From the NCBI GenBank assembly GCA_963969395.1, contig OZ017802.1, positions 4,528,501 through 4,592,500 of the forward strand: DNA of 64,000 nt. The letters run 5' to 3'. The DNA comes from Pseudoscleropodium purum. Lineage: Eukaryota; Streptophyta; Bryopsida; Hypnales; Brachytheciaceae. This document shows, one piece after another, positions 38,441 to 49,758 of the stretch (position 1 is the stretch's first letter; each line of letters begins with the position of its first letter). Under the pieces are notes generated by a model. It was not told where the DNA came from, did no database searches, and was given only the letters and a program-made list of their open reading frames with translations. Both the position numbers and the translations under genes were made by a program.

Positions 38441-38478
38441 GGATTTGGATTTGGATTTTCTTTCTTTCTTTCTTTGTA
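38441..38478. repeat. GGATTT and TTTC microsatellites
   Basis: Adjacent short runs of GGATTT and of TTTC. Confidence 0.6.
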
Positions 38479-40080
38479 GCCTCAACTTCCTAGTCCTTCT
38501 TCATCCTTCCTCCTAGGATCACGACTAAGCCTTACTTCTTCACAAGTATGCTTAAGTTTCTTTGTTTTGTTATGTTTTGTTTCCTTTGTTTTAATAATTT
38601 AATTATCTTCCAACTTTCATTAATTCTCTTCAATTTCTCATATGAATTTCACAATTACAAATCTCCACTCAAGCATATACAATAATCAAATTACACACAC
38701 ATATATACAATTAAGACTTATGCAAGAATGCACAAATACAAAATGTACAATAATATAATATATATAAAATAATAAATGAGTCTTACAATGCCAAAGTTTT
38801 TATTTTTCTAAAACTATTGATAGTTGTAAAATGAGCGGACACAACTTTTTGTAATAAAGTGTGACCAAAGTCACACCCCATTCATCTTGATTTTTATTTC
38901 TTCTTTTTATTTTTGTTCATCCTACCTAAATATCACTATTCACACAATTATGTGTATTTTTACTTTATTTCTAACTTTATTTGTACTTTTTTATAATAAA
39001 AGTCTTCTACTAAGGGGCCCCTAATGAAGGACCACAATTAGGCTCTTTTTTCCTATAATCAATAGTCTTTTGCTAAAATTGTGTCTACAAGGTCCAAGCA
39101 TCATGAAACAAAGCCACTAGACCCCTCCACGCCAAGGGCTTTTCAATGGTACCGAGAATGTGCCCAACAAACAAATGGTCTAGGAAATTTCAATATAACA
39201 AACAAACAAAACAAACAACCTAACTTAAAATGTGGATGGACTATATGTGCACATACCTTTCACAACATTGTATACCCAACATTAGGCTTCCCTTGACTGG
39301 GAAGGTATTATGCTTTGCTAGACACCTAGGAAAGATTGATCAATAAATTCAAGAATTGTGGTTGGCTAAAAAAACATACAAGACAATTTTATTTGTGCTA
39401 GTACGGGTCTCCTTTCCAAAGATGCAAAAGGACCCCAAATTCATTAGTAAATAATGTTGAAGGAGCTAGTCCATTTCAAAGCACTTAAGCAATTTATAGT
39501 ATTTGCAGGGTTGATTTTTTCACAGGATAAATTTTTGCATGTGTAGAAATAGTCATCAAAAGGTATGCATAATTTTCCAAATTTTTTTCTTCAACGTAGA
39601 ATTATTTGGGAATTTTTTAGTGGAAGATGGACTTCCTTCTATTCTAGTGATAATTATAGACCTTACTCTTTCCAACCAAGGTCTTCTTGCAATATTAAGA
39701 ATCTTATTAGAACACCCCCATAGCTAACGTACAAAGGAGATGCAAGATTGAGCCACATGGTGTGCTCTTCTAATGGAGTGGGGTTGTATGGTATTCATCT
39801 GCCTCACTACAAAATGGCAAAAGAAACGTGCCAAGAGGGTTGCCAAAACAACTGCAAAAATGGCAAAAAAAACATGTGAAGAGGGTTTGACACAATAACT
39901 GAGAGAATCTGTCCACTACATTATCATATCACACTACAACCACTTCATGGTGCATATTGTAAAACTATGCATCATGACAAAAAAAATTTAATAAAAATTT
40001 GAATTTTAACCCCATCCCCTTTTATAATTTTAGAGGGTACAAAAGTTTTTTAAATTAAAATTGTACCCCCATCCCCCATC
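38479..40080. other. AT-rich intergenic DNA with one dispersed repeat copy
   Basis: No gene is seen. At about 39462-39720 lies a further copy of the repeat clustered at 18.7-21.2 kb (CCATTTC, GCACTTAAGCAATTT and later TTTCCAACC strings). Confidence 0.5.
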
Positions 40081-40109
40081 TCTTCTTATAATTTTGGAAG
40101 GGTGGAATT

Positions 40110-40225
40110 GCAAATAATCAATATGGAATAATCCCATATAGTTGTATCTATATCCCATCATCCATATCCATATATGGATGTATTGTATTTGTATTCATAT
40201 TTGTATCGTATTTTGTATGTACATA
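40110..40225. repeat. CATAT/TGTAT degenerate repeat block
   Basis: Imperfect CCATAT and TTGTAT units. It resembles the block at about 44475-44640, and both are preceded by a GGAGGGTGG/GGAAGGGTGG string, suggesting two copies of one dispersed repeat. Confidence 0.5.
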
Positions 40226-40440
40226 CGATGGCTATTGATTTTTCTTGGGGGGTGGTGGGATTTTTTTTTAAATGAATCGGACGGCTCTTGATTTTTTTTT
40301 TTTGGGGGGGGGGAAAGTGTGATAGCTTCTTTTTAGTGGATAGTCATATTCTCTAATCATCTGCACAATGAAAAAGGCACCAAGTTTAAATTGTTTTGTT
40401 TTTCAACATCATACAATTTAGCTCTTAGTTCCCTAATTAA

Positions 40441-41087
40441 CCCCTAAATGCCCAAGGCACCCAAATTTGGTGTTTGCAAAATTTTGAAGTTAAATAAAAC
40501 TTGACCAACTTGCTATTTTGAAAAGTTTATATTTTTTTAAAGTTCTTTTTAAAGTCTAGTTTTAGCATCAAAAATCCAATCTTGAAATAAATGATAGTGA
40601 TTTTTCTATTTAAGATTTTGTATAAGGGTTCCCATTACAATCTTGACTTCCGATAGTGTTGAGAGCTTTTGGAAATGAGCTTCAAATACACAAGGTCTTA
40701 GAGAAAAAATCACATTCAAAATTCATTTAAAAAAATTAAAGGGTAGATCTTGATAAGCCATAAATTGATTGGAGTTATACATGTTAGGCCTTTTAACCTC
40801 ATATTTTTGTGGTCACCAATTTTTTATATTTGACTTGTGAAAAGAGGATTGAAAGACTTCACACCACTTTTGTAGCTTTAACACCCTCATGGTCAAACAT
40901 TATAATCTTTCACTCCACAAGTGGTATTGTTGTGTTTTCTTTTCCTATAAAATTTCTAACATGACTAGTTTGAAATTGTACGATTACGATTCAAAAAAAA
41001 ATTGATACAATTTATCAAACTATTGGCATTTGGTTCAATTTAAAGCAAATTTCAAGAAGCTCAAAACAGGCCTTGGGCATTAAGGGG
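40441..41087. mobile_element. TTAA-flanked MITE, family 2
   Basis: A 647-bp element bounded by TTAA at 40437-40440 and 41088-41091. Its 18-bp inverted ends, CCCCTAAATGCCCAAGGC and the complement of CCCCTTAATGCCCAAGGC, differ at one position. No coding capacity. This is the best-preserved pair of termini in the TTAA families. Confidence 0.88.
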
Positions 41088-41184
41088 TTAAAAATCCTCA
41101 CATGGTCTTGAAAGTATTTTAAACATAAGTTTCAAAATTTTTGAGTTCACATTAGAAGAAAATTTCCTTACATACATCTATGGT

Positions 41185-41293
41185 GGTAGGAGGTAGAACA
41201 ACCCATATAGGATATGCTAATTTTGACTTCACTATGGATGATGAAACTCCTACTAACATAGCACATCCCACATGGATTGTTCTACCTCCTACC
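41185..41293. mobile_element. Short TIR element GGTAGGAGGTAGAACAA
   Basis: A 109-bp element that is mostly inverted repeat: the left arm GGTAGGAGGTAGAACAACCC continues as ATATAGGATATGCTA, and the right arm is its near complement (GGTAGGAGGTAGAACAATCC...). It could fold into a hairpin. The flanks show no clear target duplication. Confidence 0.8.
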
Positions 41294-41429
41294 ATCCCAT
41301 GTGTACACAGTGAGCTTATGCTTGCATAGCCTATACCAATACAATTTGATTATCTAGTGCTTATTTAAATTTCGGATGTAAAGTGAAGGAAACTTTGTTG
41401 AATTTGAAATTTCTTGGTTGTTTAATTTC

Positions 41430-41655
41430 GGCCAAGGAGGATTGATCCCTCTATTGCCTTATGTTTTACCCCTTGTAGAAAACATTGAAATTTTTTAATT
41501 GCCACACATAATAAAAATTTGCAAATTCTAAATTCATATTTGCAATCAGAAGCCCCAAATTAGGTTTAGGAAGTGATGAAATACAAAATTTAAGCGGCAC
41601 AAAATAGGGACAATTTTGACATTCACCCTCTGGTGGGGGTCAATCCTCCCTGGCC
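41430..41655. mobile_element. Mutator-like MITE with 9-bp TSD
   Basis: A 226-bp element. Its ends are GGCCAAGGAGGATTGATCC and the complement of GGCCAGGGAGGATTGACCC, flanked by perfect 9-bp direct repeats TTTAATTTC at 41421-41429 and 41656-41664. A 9-bp duplication is characteristic of Mutator-like elements (family knowledge). The interior has no open frame of note, so it is non-autonomous. Confidence 0.9.
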
Positions 41656-41682
41656 TTTAATTTCCAAGTAACGAACTACTTC

Positions 41683-41802
41683 AGGCCGGTATAATTTGCA
41701 CGCCGTAAGGGCACGGTGACCGGGCTCTCAGGCTGAGTCACTGGGGATCAGGTCCGGCCTCGCCTCAGACCGGGTCGGGTCCGGCCCTTTGTCCGTTGTA
41801 TT
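41683..41802. other. GC-rich island of unknown nature
   Basis: About 120 bp of GC-rich sequence with GGTCCGGCC and GGTCGGGTCCGGCCC strings inside AT-rich DNA. It is not a tRNA by inspection and has no bounded inverted ends. Next to it, about 41821-42000, is a diverged direct duplication of a TTGTCTGTTGTATTTTGAC-like unit. Confidence 0.5.
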
Positions 41803-42523
41803 TTTACTGCTGCTGCCCTTTCATTTGTCTGTTGTATTTTGACTTTTGTTGATCTATCATTTGTTGCCCACTAAAGTTTTCAACAGAAATTGTTTCCAAC
41901 ATAGACGATCTTGCATTTGTCTCTTGCATTTTGACTTTTGCTCACCTATTAATAATGGGTTTTTTGCCCATTAAAGGTTCCTAAAGAAGGAGGAAAAAAA
42001 TATAACAATAATAATAATAATGTTTCAAGCGTAGTAAAGCCTAGTAAAGCCTAGTAAATGTTGATCGATCATTTGACGCCCACAATGAGTAAAAGTTTGA
42101 TAATTGACTGGGATATGTGGTGGAATGGTTGTGGCACTAAATATCAAGTGAGCATTCATTAAGTATCTATACAAAATGCTACTCAATAAGTGTTTTTTCC
42201 TCTTTTTTTTAACCCCCTTTATTTGACACAAGGATTTCATTGTGTATGTAACGCACATCATGCCAAACCACGCCATCAAAAAGAGAGTGGTTGGTCAAGA
42301 GATTTTCATGGACTTGAACCAATTTTATCATCAAGAGCATGATACGTGCCATTGACGTAAAACACAATAGAAAGACAAAGACAAAGATAGGAATTGTAAA
42401 ATGCGAGAGGTTTCACGCTTTAGTAGATATTCATCTACAAGCTTGCTATAAGGGTGGGGTTGTTGCAAATTCAAGGATGAACATGAAGTTTAATTTTTTT
42501 TACTTTCTTCACACCGCTTACAC

Positions 42524-42534
42524 CATATATATAT

Positions 42535-42568
<34 letters not shown>
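42524..42568. repeat. (AT)n then (AC)n microsatellite
   Basis: A short AT run is followed by about 15 AC units (42539-42568). Confidence 0.95.
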
Positions 42569-42570
<2 letters not shown>

Positions 42571-45522
42571 TTGGTCCACTTGTAAAAAATCACTCAAATT
42601 CATTAAATTATTCATTTGTGATATTGAGAAAGTGAACAATGATTATTTTTTATACCTATTACATATCTTTACAATGGTACAACAAAATTGATTGATATAT
42701 TCACTCTTGCATTATTTAATCAACAAAATAATTGAAGTATTTTCCTATATATGAATTCAATCAAAAGTAATTCTATTTTATTCTAGATCAATTCACTTAG
42801 ATATAATTTGTTTTAGCAAAATCAAATTGTAAGTCACCAAACTATGTTATTTACACAATATATAGGTAATCTCATTATAAAGTAGTTTTTGTAATATATT
42901 TTAGCAATTTTGAAATCTAAATAATTTTTGGTTCTTTTAGGTGTTAAGGTCCCTTGCTAGAAGTGATTATGAAATAATTTTATAGCTTATTATAGAGATT
43001 ATATATTAACAAAAGAAGATTGAAATGTGACCTTAGGTGCATAAAATTTATTTCCATTGCAATGAAAAATGAATGAAAAGAAGAAGAATTTAGACACATG
43101 CTTTGCAAGATCATAAGTTTTAATCACTTTAGGCTCAAATGTTCAAAATATTGAACAATAGTGAAATGCAAACATGTTCCAAGCATAAAGATTTTTTTTC
43201 CATCAATCTCATTATTGTAAATTCTTGGATTTGATATGTACCATTTTTATGCTAGAAATCGTTAAGATTTTAAGAACAAAGTGATCAAATACTCTTTTAA
43301 AAGGAACTTGGGTACATAAGATAGAGGCGGCCTTGCAAGGAACCAATGCCTCATATCAAAATATCTATTTCTATGTTTAATTTAGAACATGTAAAACTCA
43401 AAAATTATACCAAAAAACCTATATAAAAGACATAAGTAACTGTTTTAAGATTTATAATTATTTTGTAAAATGAAATTTGTGTAAATTTAAAATTATTTGT
43501 ATGATATTCATTAAATAACTTCATTTTTTAAGGTCCTTTATTTTTTGTTTGTTTAATCAATTTATTTAAGTCAAAATTCCAAGAATATATACAATGTCAA
43601 TACAAAAATATACTATTTTTTATACTTGGGATATTTGTGTTTAGTAGTAAAAATTGCAACCAACCATTAATTCTAAGAATTTGAAAAACCAATAGTGAAT
43701 AAAAACTAAATATGGAGAATTTTGTATTCTAATTGGAATTGGAATTTATAGATTTGAACCAAGAAAGAAAAAACTGTTTTTGAAAACAATTTAAGTGTTT
43801 CCTAGCATTTTACAAAATTTGTAAGACAACATTGCTCAACATTCATATGTTTGATGAAAAAATTATTTTAATTTTGTATCAAAACTCAATGCTTCTATGT
43901 GAGAGTAGATGATAAAGAAAAAATAGCTTCTTGTTGATAAAACATGAAGAATTGACATAGTAGGGTCAACTTATAGTGACATTTTCTAAACTTAATTTTC
44001 AAAGCATGTGGGAAAATTAGAAACATTGTATGAATTGAAAAGTTGATGGTGAAATCTTGTAATTATATTTTTGAATTAATTTTGCCCTCAATTACAAATT
44101 AATGACATTTGTCTACTAAGAAAATGTGAAAAATCAAATTGACCTTTGATTCAACAAACTCAATTATTGTGATTTGAAGCCTCCAAGTCCTTCTAACTCC
44201 TTTCTAAAATGTGTCTATAACTTTCACATGGCCATTTCAATTCACAATAAATTTCATAAGACTTGAAATGAAATCACAGCAATGACAACCTTTATGTTTT
44301 GTAACTACCTCTTTTGAGCAAATTGTGACAATGAACTCAAATCAAGTCCAATTCATTTTTTTTTTTATTAATCCTCGGTATCCCCATGGGGAACAATTTA
44401 AATTAAATAACTTTTTTCTAGTAACACTCCTCCATCCACCACTTTGTAAATTTCAAGGGAGGGTGGGGTGGCATTTGATATGGGATAAATTCCATATTGT
44501 ATCTGTATTCCCATACAATATATGTATTCCCATATCATATCCATATCCCATATAGTATATGTATTTTTGTATCGAATCTATATTTTTACACATACATGTA
44601 CCATACCATATTGTATCTTGTCTTGTATCCACACCTACATTCATATCCAGATCAATGACATCCAAGGGGGAGGAAATTTTTAAAAATTTTAAATCAATAG
44701 CTCTCAATTTTTCGTTGAGGGGTGAGGGAGGAAATTGGAGGAAATGTCATGTTTGCCTCTTTTCAATACATTGTGCCTTAGAAGTCATGAAGAATTTTAA
44801 AGTTGTGACTAGAATGATGGAATAAAACCAAGACAAGAATGATAAGATGGAGTCAATTCAAATATGATAAAATTGTCTTCATTTTACCATTTTTGCAATG
44901 ATGACCTTTAGGTTAGTTTAGCCAATTCTTGAAGTGACTTATAAGTTTTGATATTGACAAATATATTTCTACTTTGAGACCATAGGATCTTTTTGAAGTC
45001 AAAACTACAAAAATGGTGTAATGAATCTAAAATGAAATCAACAAAAGTTTGCTAAAATATAAAATAAAATTTCAAAGTTATATGACTAAAATTGAAGTCT
45101 TTAAAAGAAATTCCTTTTTTTATGGAGGGAATTGAAAAGTTTTTTGAAGGAACCAATAAAAAAACTTTGAGTTCCAATTAATTCATAAAACAAAGGCTTG
45201 AAGAATTTGGAAATTTAAAAAAAAATGAGGATTAAAAGGGTTCACTTTGCAATTATGGAGGTGGATCTTTTTATTTGACAGAGTTGAATTTTTTTCAAGA
45301 ACTAATAGGAATCTTCGGATTCAATTACTTTACAAAAGGCTATAATAGACTTAGATTGGAATTTGTATTTGAAAAAATATAAGAGTTAAAAACATCCCTT
45401 TTGCAACCATAGGATTCAAGATTTTTGGAATTTCTTATGAACAAATATAGAGCTCAATGCTAGCTATTGGTCAACATACACCTCTAAAGTTCAATGTAAT
45501 GAATTGAAAAGGTTGCCAAGAC
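42569..45522. other. AT-rich intergenic DNA with CATAT-type block
   Basis: No gene is seen. The interval at about 44475-44640 is dense in CCATAT, TGTAT and CCCATA units, related to the block at 40.1 kb. Confidence 0.5.
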
Positions 45523-45764
45523 CATTAGAAGAGTTTTGGGGGGTCTAGAAGCTTGTTTCGGGCATGTTCCCCTACAGTTGTTCCCTGCAGCGAGGGAAAC
45601 GGCCTGCTATCAGAATTTTTTTTTCATAAAAAATAAAATAAAATAATTTGGTCAATGATGTGGTAGGGGCTTGGCCACATTAGAACGCTACACCAAACCT
45701 GTTTCTTGCGTTTGCAAGCTATGATAACTCGCAAGCATCCAAAGGCCTCCAAAATCTTCTAATG
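45523..45764. mobile_element. MITE-like element, CATTAGAAGA family, copy B
   Basis: A 242-bp relative of 18299-18585 with the same termini (CATTAGAAGAGTTTTGGGG and its complement-type right end) and the same subterminal blocks (GTCTAGAAGC, GGTCAATGA, GCATCCAAAGGCC). It is about 45 bp shorter in the A/T core. The target duplication is unresolved here too. Confidence 0.85.
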
Positions 45765-47305
45765 TGTCATGTCAATTGAAGCTTATAGACTTTTTAGCCC
45801 TTAAAGGACAAGCCCATAGTTCTTTGTTTAAACTTTATCTTGCAAGTATCCATGAAATTGATTTGTTGTATTTATTTTTTAGAAATTTGATTACATGTTT
45901 TCTTTTAGTTGTAAAACTTTCACATTTTGGAGAGAAAATTTTGAAATTCTTGTAAATTTCTAATCATATAGTAAAATAATTTCTATCAAATGATATACAT
46001 GCTAAAAAAAATGGAAAAATTTTCCATAGATTTACATCTAAGTATAGATCATCATGAAGAATATTTTTTGAGTTCTTTCTAAAATTTAAAAAATCAACAT
46101 TCTATATTTGCAAATTCATTTTTCCAAATTTTTTTATCAATATTGAGATAATTTTTGATGTTTTAAGTAGAACTCAAATTGAATAAACAAAGAATATCAA
46201 TGAAAACCTAATTACAAATAGAATTCTAGTGCTTTTAAGGCTTCAATATTTGTGTGAAAATTCCCATTGCTAAGGTCTCTTGATTCCCAAACAAGGTCCC
46301 AAACCTTCAATATGATGTTGCTAGTACTATAGTAGAGAGTAATGAAGCCATGATTGATATATTCCAATTATTTGGATTGAATTTTTTCCAAGATAGTAAT
46401 TTTACTATGTATAATTAAAGTTTATAGTTTTAGCATAATACAAACATTGTGTTTTGACGAAAGATGGTTAAACTATCATATAGCTTGACCTTTATAATAT
46501 TCAATATTAAACCACTATATCAATAAAATAAAAATAAAAATACAATTGTGTGCTTTTTCTAGAATATGTTTTGTATCAATATACTAAAATGGCTCCATCT
46601 TCTAAGACTACAAGTAGAAATCAACACCAAGGTAAGAGTATCTAATTGTGACATTGCTCTAATGGTGACAATTTTTTTGATAATACTGAGAATTTAGAAT
46701 CAAAATGAATAAGACACTAAGATAAATCACAATTTGATCAACAAACCTTAATGTACCCATAATAAATGCAATTACCATATATTCAAGAAGTGTATATATT
46801 GACAAAGAGAGTTCAAAAAAATGAAAAAAAAAATCTAAAAGAAGTAGATTTGTTGTGATGGTATCAATACAATGCATTGAGGTATTAGTTGGACCATTTC
46901 AACACTGAATTTTGGTTAGTTAACTGGAGTAGATGCCCTAACATAACATTCTACAATCCATACTTTAAGTCAGGCTGTTTGTTTTGTTTTATTTGTTATG
47001 ATGAAATCTCCTCGCCTAATGCATTTGCTGGTTGCGTTTTTGGGATTGTTAAAAAGCTCTCTTTGAAGAAGGGTGTAGGGGCTTTGTTTTGAGGTGTTTG
47101 AATCTGTGGAGTGCAAGTTATTGATTTTCGAGTTATTTTTCTTTTAAAAAAAATTAGAAAATTACTTACACTTTTTATTTGATTGTGGCAATGGCATGGG
47201 GCACACTAAAGTCTTATGAAACATGTCATGTTGTTTTAAGGTAGTTTTCTCTTAAAGTAACTTTTTAAAAGTTGATTGCATTTTGGGAAAAACAAAACTC
47301 CTTAA
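45765..47305. other. AT-rich intergenic DNA, no gene seen
   Basis: About 1.5 kb without a recognisable gene or bounded element. Confidence 0.5.
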
Positions 47306-47940
47306 TCCCAAAGTTCCTTGACTATGTTTTTGCCAAAAACGCTCCCAAACTGCTATTTCTTATACAAGTTTCAAAATTTAGAAAAAAAATGTTTTTTGGA
47401 CACACATAACCGTAGGATCTTGTAGTACACTAGTTTGAAAAGATGGGGTAAAAATTTCAGAAATTTCCACCATGCAGATTGCAAGATATTAGCATTTGAA
47501 GTGACAAAAATCATTTTTTTGTCCATGCAAAAAATCGGGCAGCTGAACTTCACAAGGTCAAATTTGTATGAAAAAATGTTCAAAATGATTGAAACTCTTT
47601 GGATTCATTCTTCAAGGCATGTTGGCTACATGCTTGAAAATTTTTAGATCATTTGAAATTGTACAACATATAGGAAAAAAATAGTAAATAGAAAGATGTA
47701 AATAAAATACCAAATTATTAAGAATTTCAATATGAAATTAAAAAATGTCAATCCCAATGGTTGAAATGTTGTAATAAATGATTTACATCCTAGTATTTTT
47801 TTTTCAAAAATATTGAAAATTGGATAAGATATAGGATTTCAAAGTTTATTTTAGAGTAGGGAATCTATAATTGCTTGCAAACAAAAAATCCTCATAACTT
47901 TTGACTTGTTGATTAAAATGGAATGATTCAAAGCTTTCCT

Positions 47941-47992
<52 letters not shown>

Positions 47993-48258
47993 TCTAGAAA
48001 ATGAATTTCAAATTTTGAATGTTGAAAAAAATGATTTTTTTAGATTTGTCCGGATTGCTTGGGTTGAAAAACAAACTACATATTAGGCTATAACTTTTGA
48101 CTCATATTTTCAAATGTCCTCAAATTTAGTGCGTATGAAAGATATTCCTTGTCCACACCTTCTATCAAAATTTAGGCCAAAAACATGGAAATTTCTAGTC
48201 ACACGCACTTGCCCAAAATTTCTATGTTACTCAAAAACATAGTTTGGTCCTTTAGGGG
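47306..48258 (+). mobile_element. TTAA-flanked MITE, family 1, with TA expansion
   Basis: A 953-bp element between TTAA at 47302-47305 and 48259-48262. Its ends are TCCCAAAGTTCC and GGTCCTTTAGGGG. It is closely similar to 55787-56710 over most of its length (for example GCCAAAAACGCTCCCAAACT and CAATCCCAATGGTTG) and related to 54471-55409 and the inverted 22405-23337. It contains a long TA microsatellite that the sister copies lack. It lies about 1.5 kb upstream of the GAMYB start codon. Confidence 0.87.
47943..47990. repeat. (TA)24 microsatellite inside a MITE
   Basis: A pure TA run of about 48 bp. Sister elements have only TATATATA or TATATA at the same place, so the array grew within this copy. 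Confidence 0.95.
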
Positions 48259-48262
48259 TTAA

Positions 48263-49758
48263 AACAATTTTCAATAAATTTTTATAGGAAGAGAAATGGA
48301 ATTGGCATTCAACCCAATTTGTTTTTAACCTTTGTGGATTTAGTTATGGAGTTTTTGAAGTTGAAACACAGTGGTCACTAGTAAGGACCCCCTTGTGAAA
48401 TGTACACTGTTGGTACATTGAAGAGAGCAAACTGTACCTGTGTGTTAGAGGTCGCTTTTAGAGCAGCTAACTTACCTTATACGTATGTCATTCGAAAATG
48501 TCCTCATGTCACGTCCTGAACACACATGTTGGGTCCCTGGCAACCTTCCTCAATCAGACGCTGTATTTGCAACTCCAGTACCCTACATCAAAAAGACTGG
48601 AACCACAATCCCTGTTCACACTATCCCTAGTAAGTTTCCCGTCTCTCTCTCCCCACAATGCTCCAAGCCAAATGAACTGACCTCCTTGCTGCTACTTGAG
48701 CGCATACATGGCTTGCAATGGCGAGGGCGGCGGCGGCTGCTGCTGCTACTACTGCTTCTCCTAAGTTACTGCTCATGGAGCGGTCGTCATGCTTGGACTG
48801 ATCTCGAAATGTGATTGAGTTGAAGGCGGTTTGGATTTCTCTTTTTTTTATTTCTATCATTATTTTCCTATGGCAGTATGGACGCCGACGAGGGGGAAGA
48901 TGATTTATTAATAAGCGTGTTGCGTTGTTGCGTTGTTGCGTTGGAGCTTAGCTTTGTTTCTGGGGTTTAGAGCGGGACTCATCAGCGTTAGCTTCTTCCC
49001 TTTCAATATTTTATAGTATTGTTCGACTTTTCCATCATCTTCGTTGTTTTTGTCATTGTTTGTGTCGTCGTTGTCGTGGCGGTGGTGATGTCATTTTTCC
49101 TTTTATGGCGAGGTCGTGACGTTTGCTTTTGTGGAGTGTAGTTCGAGTGTTGTGTGCGTTCAGTGCTGTATCTTGCTGTGGATAGCTTTTAAGTTCCGAG
49201 AGGGGAGCCGTTGATTTTGATGTGCATGCAGGGAGTTAGGCTTCGAGGAGTTCTTAGATTTGGTCAGAGGTAACGGCGTTTGCTGATTTTTTTATTTAAG
49301 GAGCGGTTATTGTTGTTGTTGTTGTGGTCCGAGGGCGTGATGTTGAGATTAGAGAATTGTCTGACAAGAGGCGGGAGGCAGTGGTATGGCACAAGGAAAG
49401 GCGAAGGTAGAAGGTCGAGAGGAGACATTTAGAGTGTGTAGCACACTTGTGTCGTTTATAGGAGCACGTAAGGAATGCTGGGAGTTACATGAAGTTCTGC
49501 AATCATGGACACTGGACGTAAATAGAGTGTGGTAGAGGGTACGTGAGTATTTTTCGGCGGCAAGACTCCGTGTTCTGGTTTCGTTTGAGATAGGGCTCAC
49601 TTCCTCTGGACTCATTGTTGTTGAGGCAGAGGTCGGGCATGGTATTCACTGCGTGCAATTAGGAAGCTGGAGAGATTTTAGTTTTCCTGGTGACTTATTC
49701 GGGGCGGTTTCAGTGGAGGAGTTGAGGCATGGATTTGTTGACATCGACGAGTTGAAGC
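48263..49758 (+). promoter_or_regulatory. GAMYB promoter and long 5' leader
   Basis: Single-copy-looking DNA, GC-richer than the intergenic DNA, upstream of GAMYB. It contains CTG/GGC triplet runs at about 48722-48758, a GTTGTTGCG-type repeat at about 48917-48942 and a TTG run at about 49307-49326. A strong donor (CAGAG before GTAACG, near 49268) and an acceptor (TTTCAG ending 49713) suggest a leader intron; this is inference. The transcription start was not assigned. Open frames here lack family resemblance and are treated as leader. Confidence 0.5.
49729..49755 (+). promoter_or_regulatory. uORF MDLLTSTS immediately before the GAMYB start
   Basis: Eight codons plus TGA, ending 3 nt before the main ATG at 49759. 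It arises from a 30-bp-period local duplication: GAGTTGAGGCATGGATTTG and GAGTTGAAGCATGGAATTG each contain an ATG. Such a uORF could lower translation or require leaky scanning or reinitiation (inference). Confidence 0.65.

Noticed and set aside
41683..41802. tRNA or other structural RNA
   Set aside because: No cloverleaf arrangement or conserved T-loop GTTC could be made to fit.
48485..48814. 109-codon open frame upstream of GAMYB
   Set aside because: It ends in a leucine/arginine run from triplet repeats, shows no family resemblance and lies in the probable leader.
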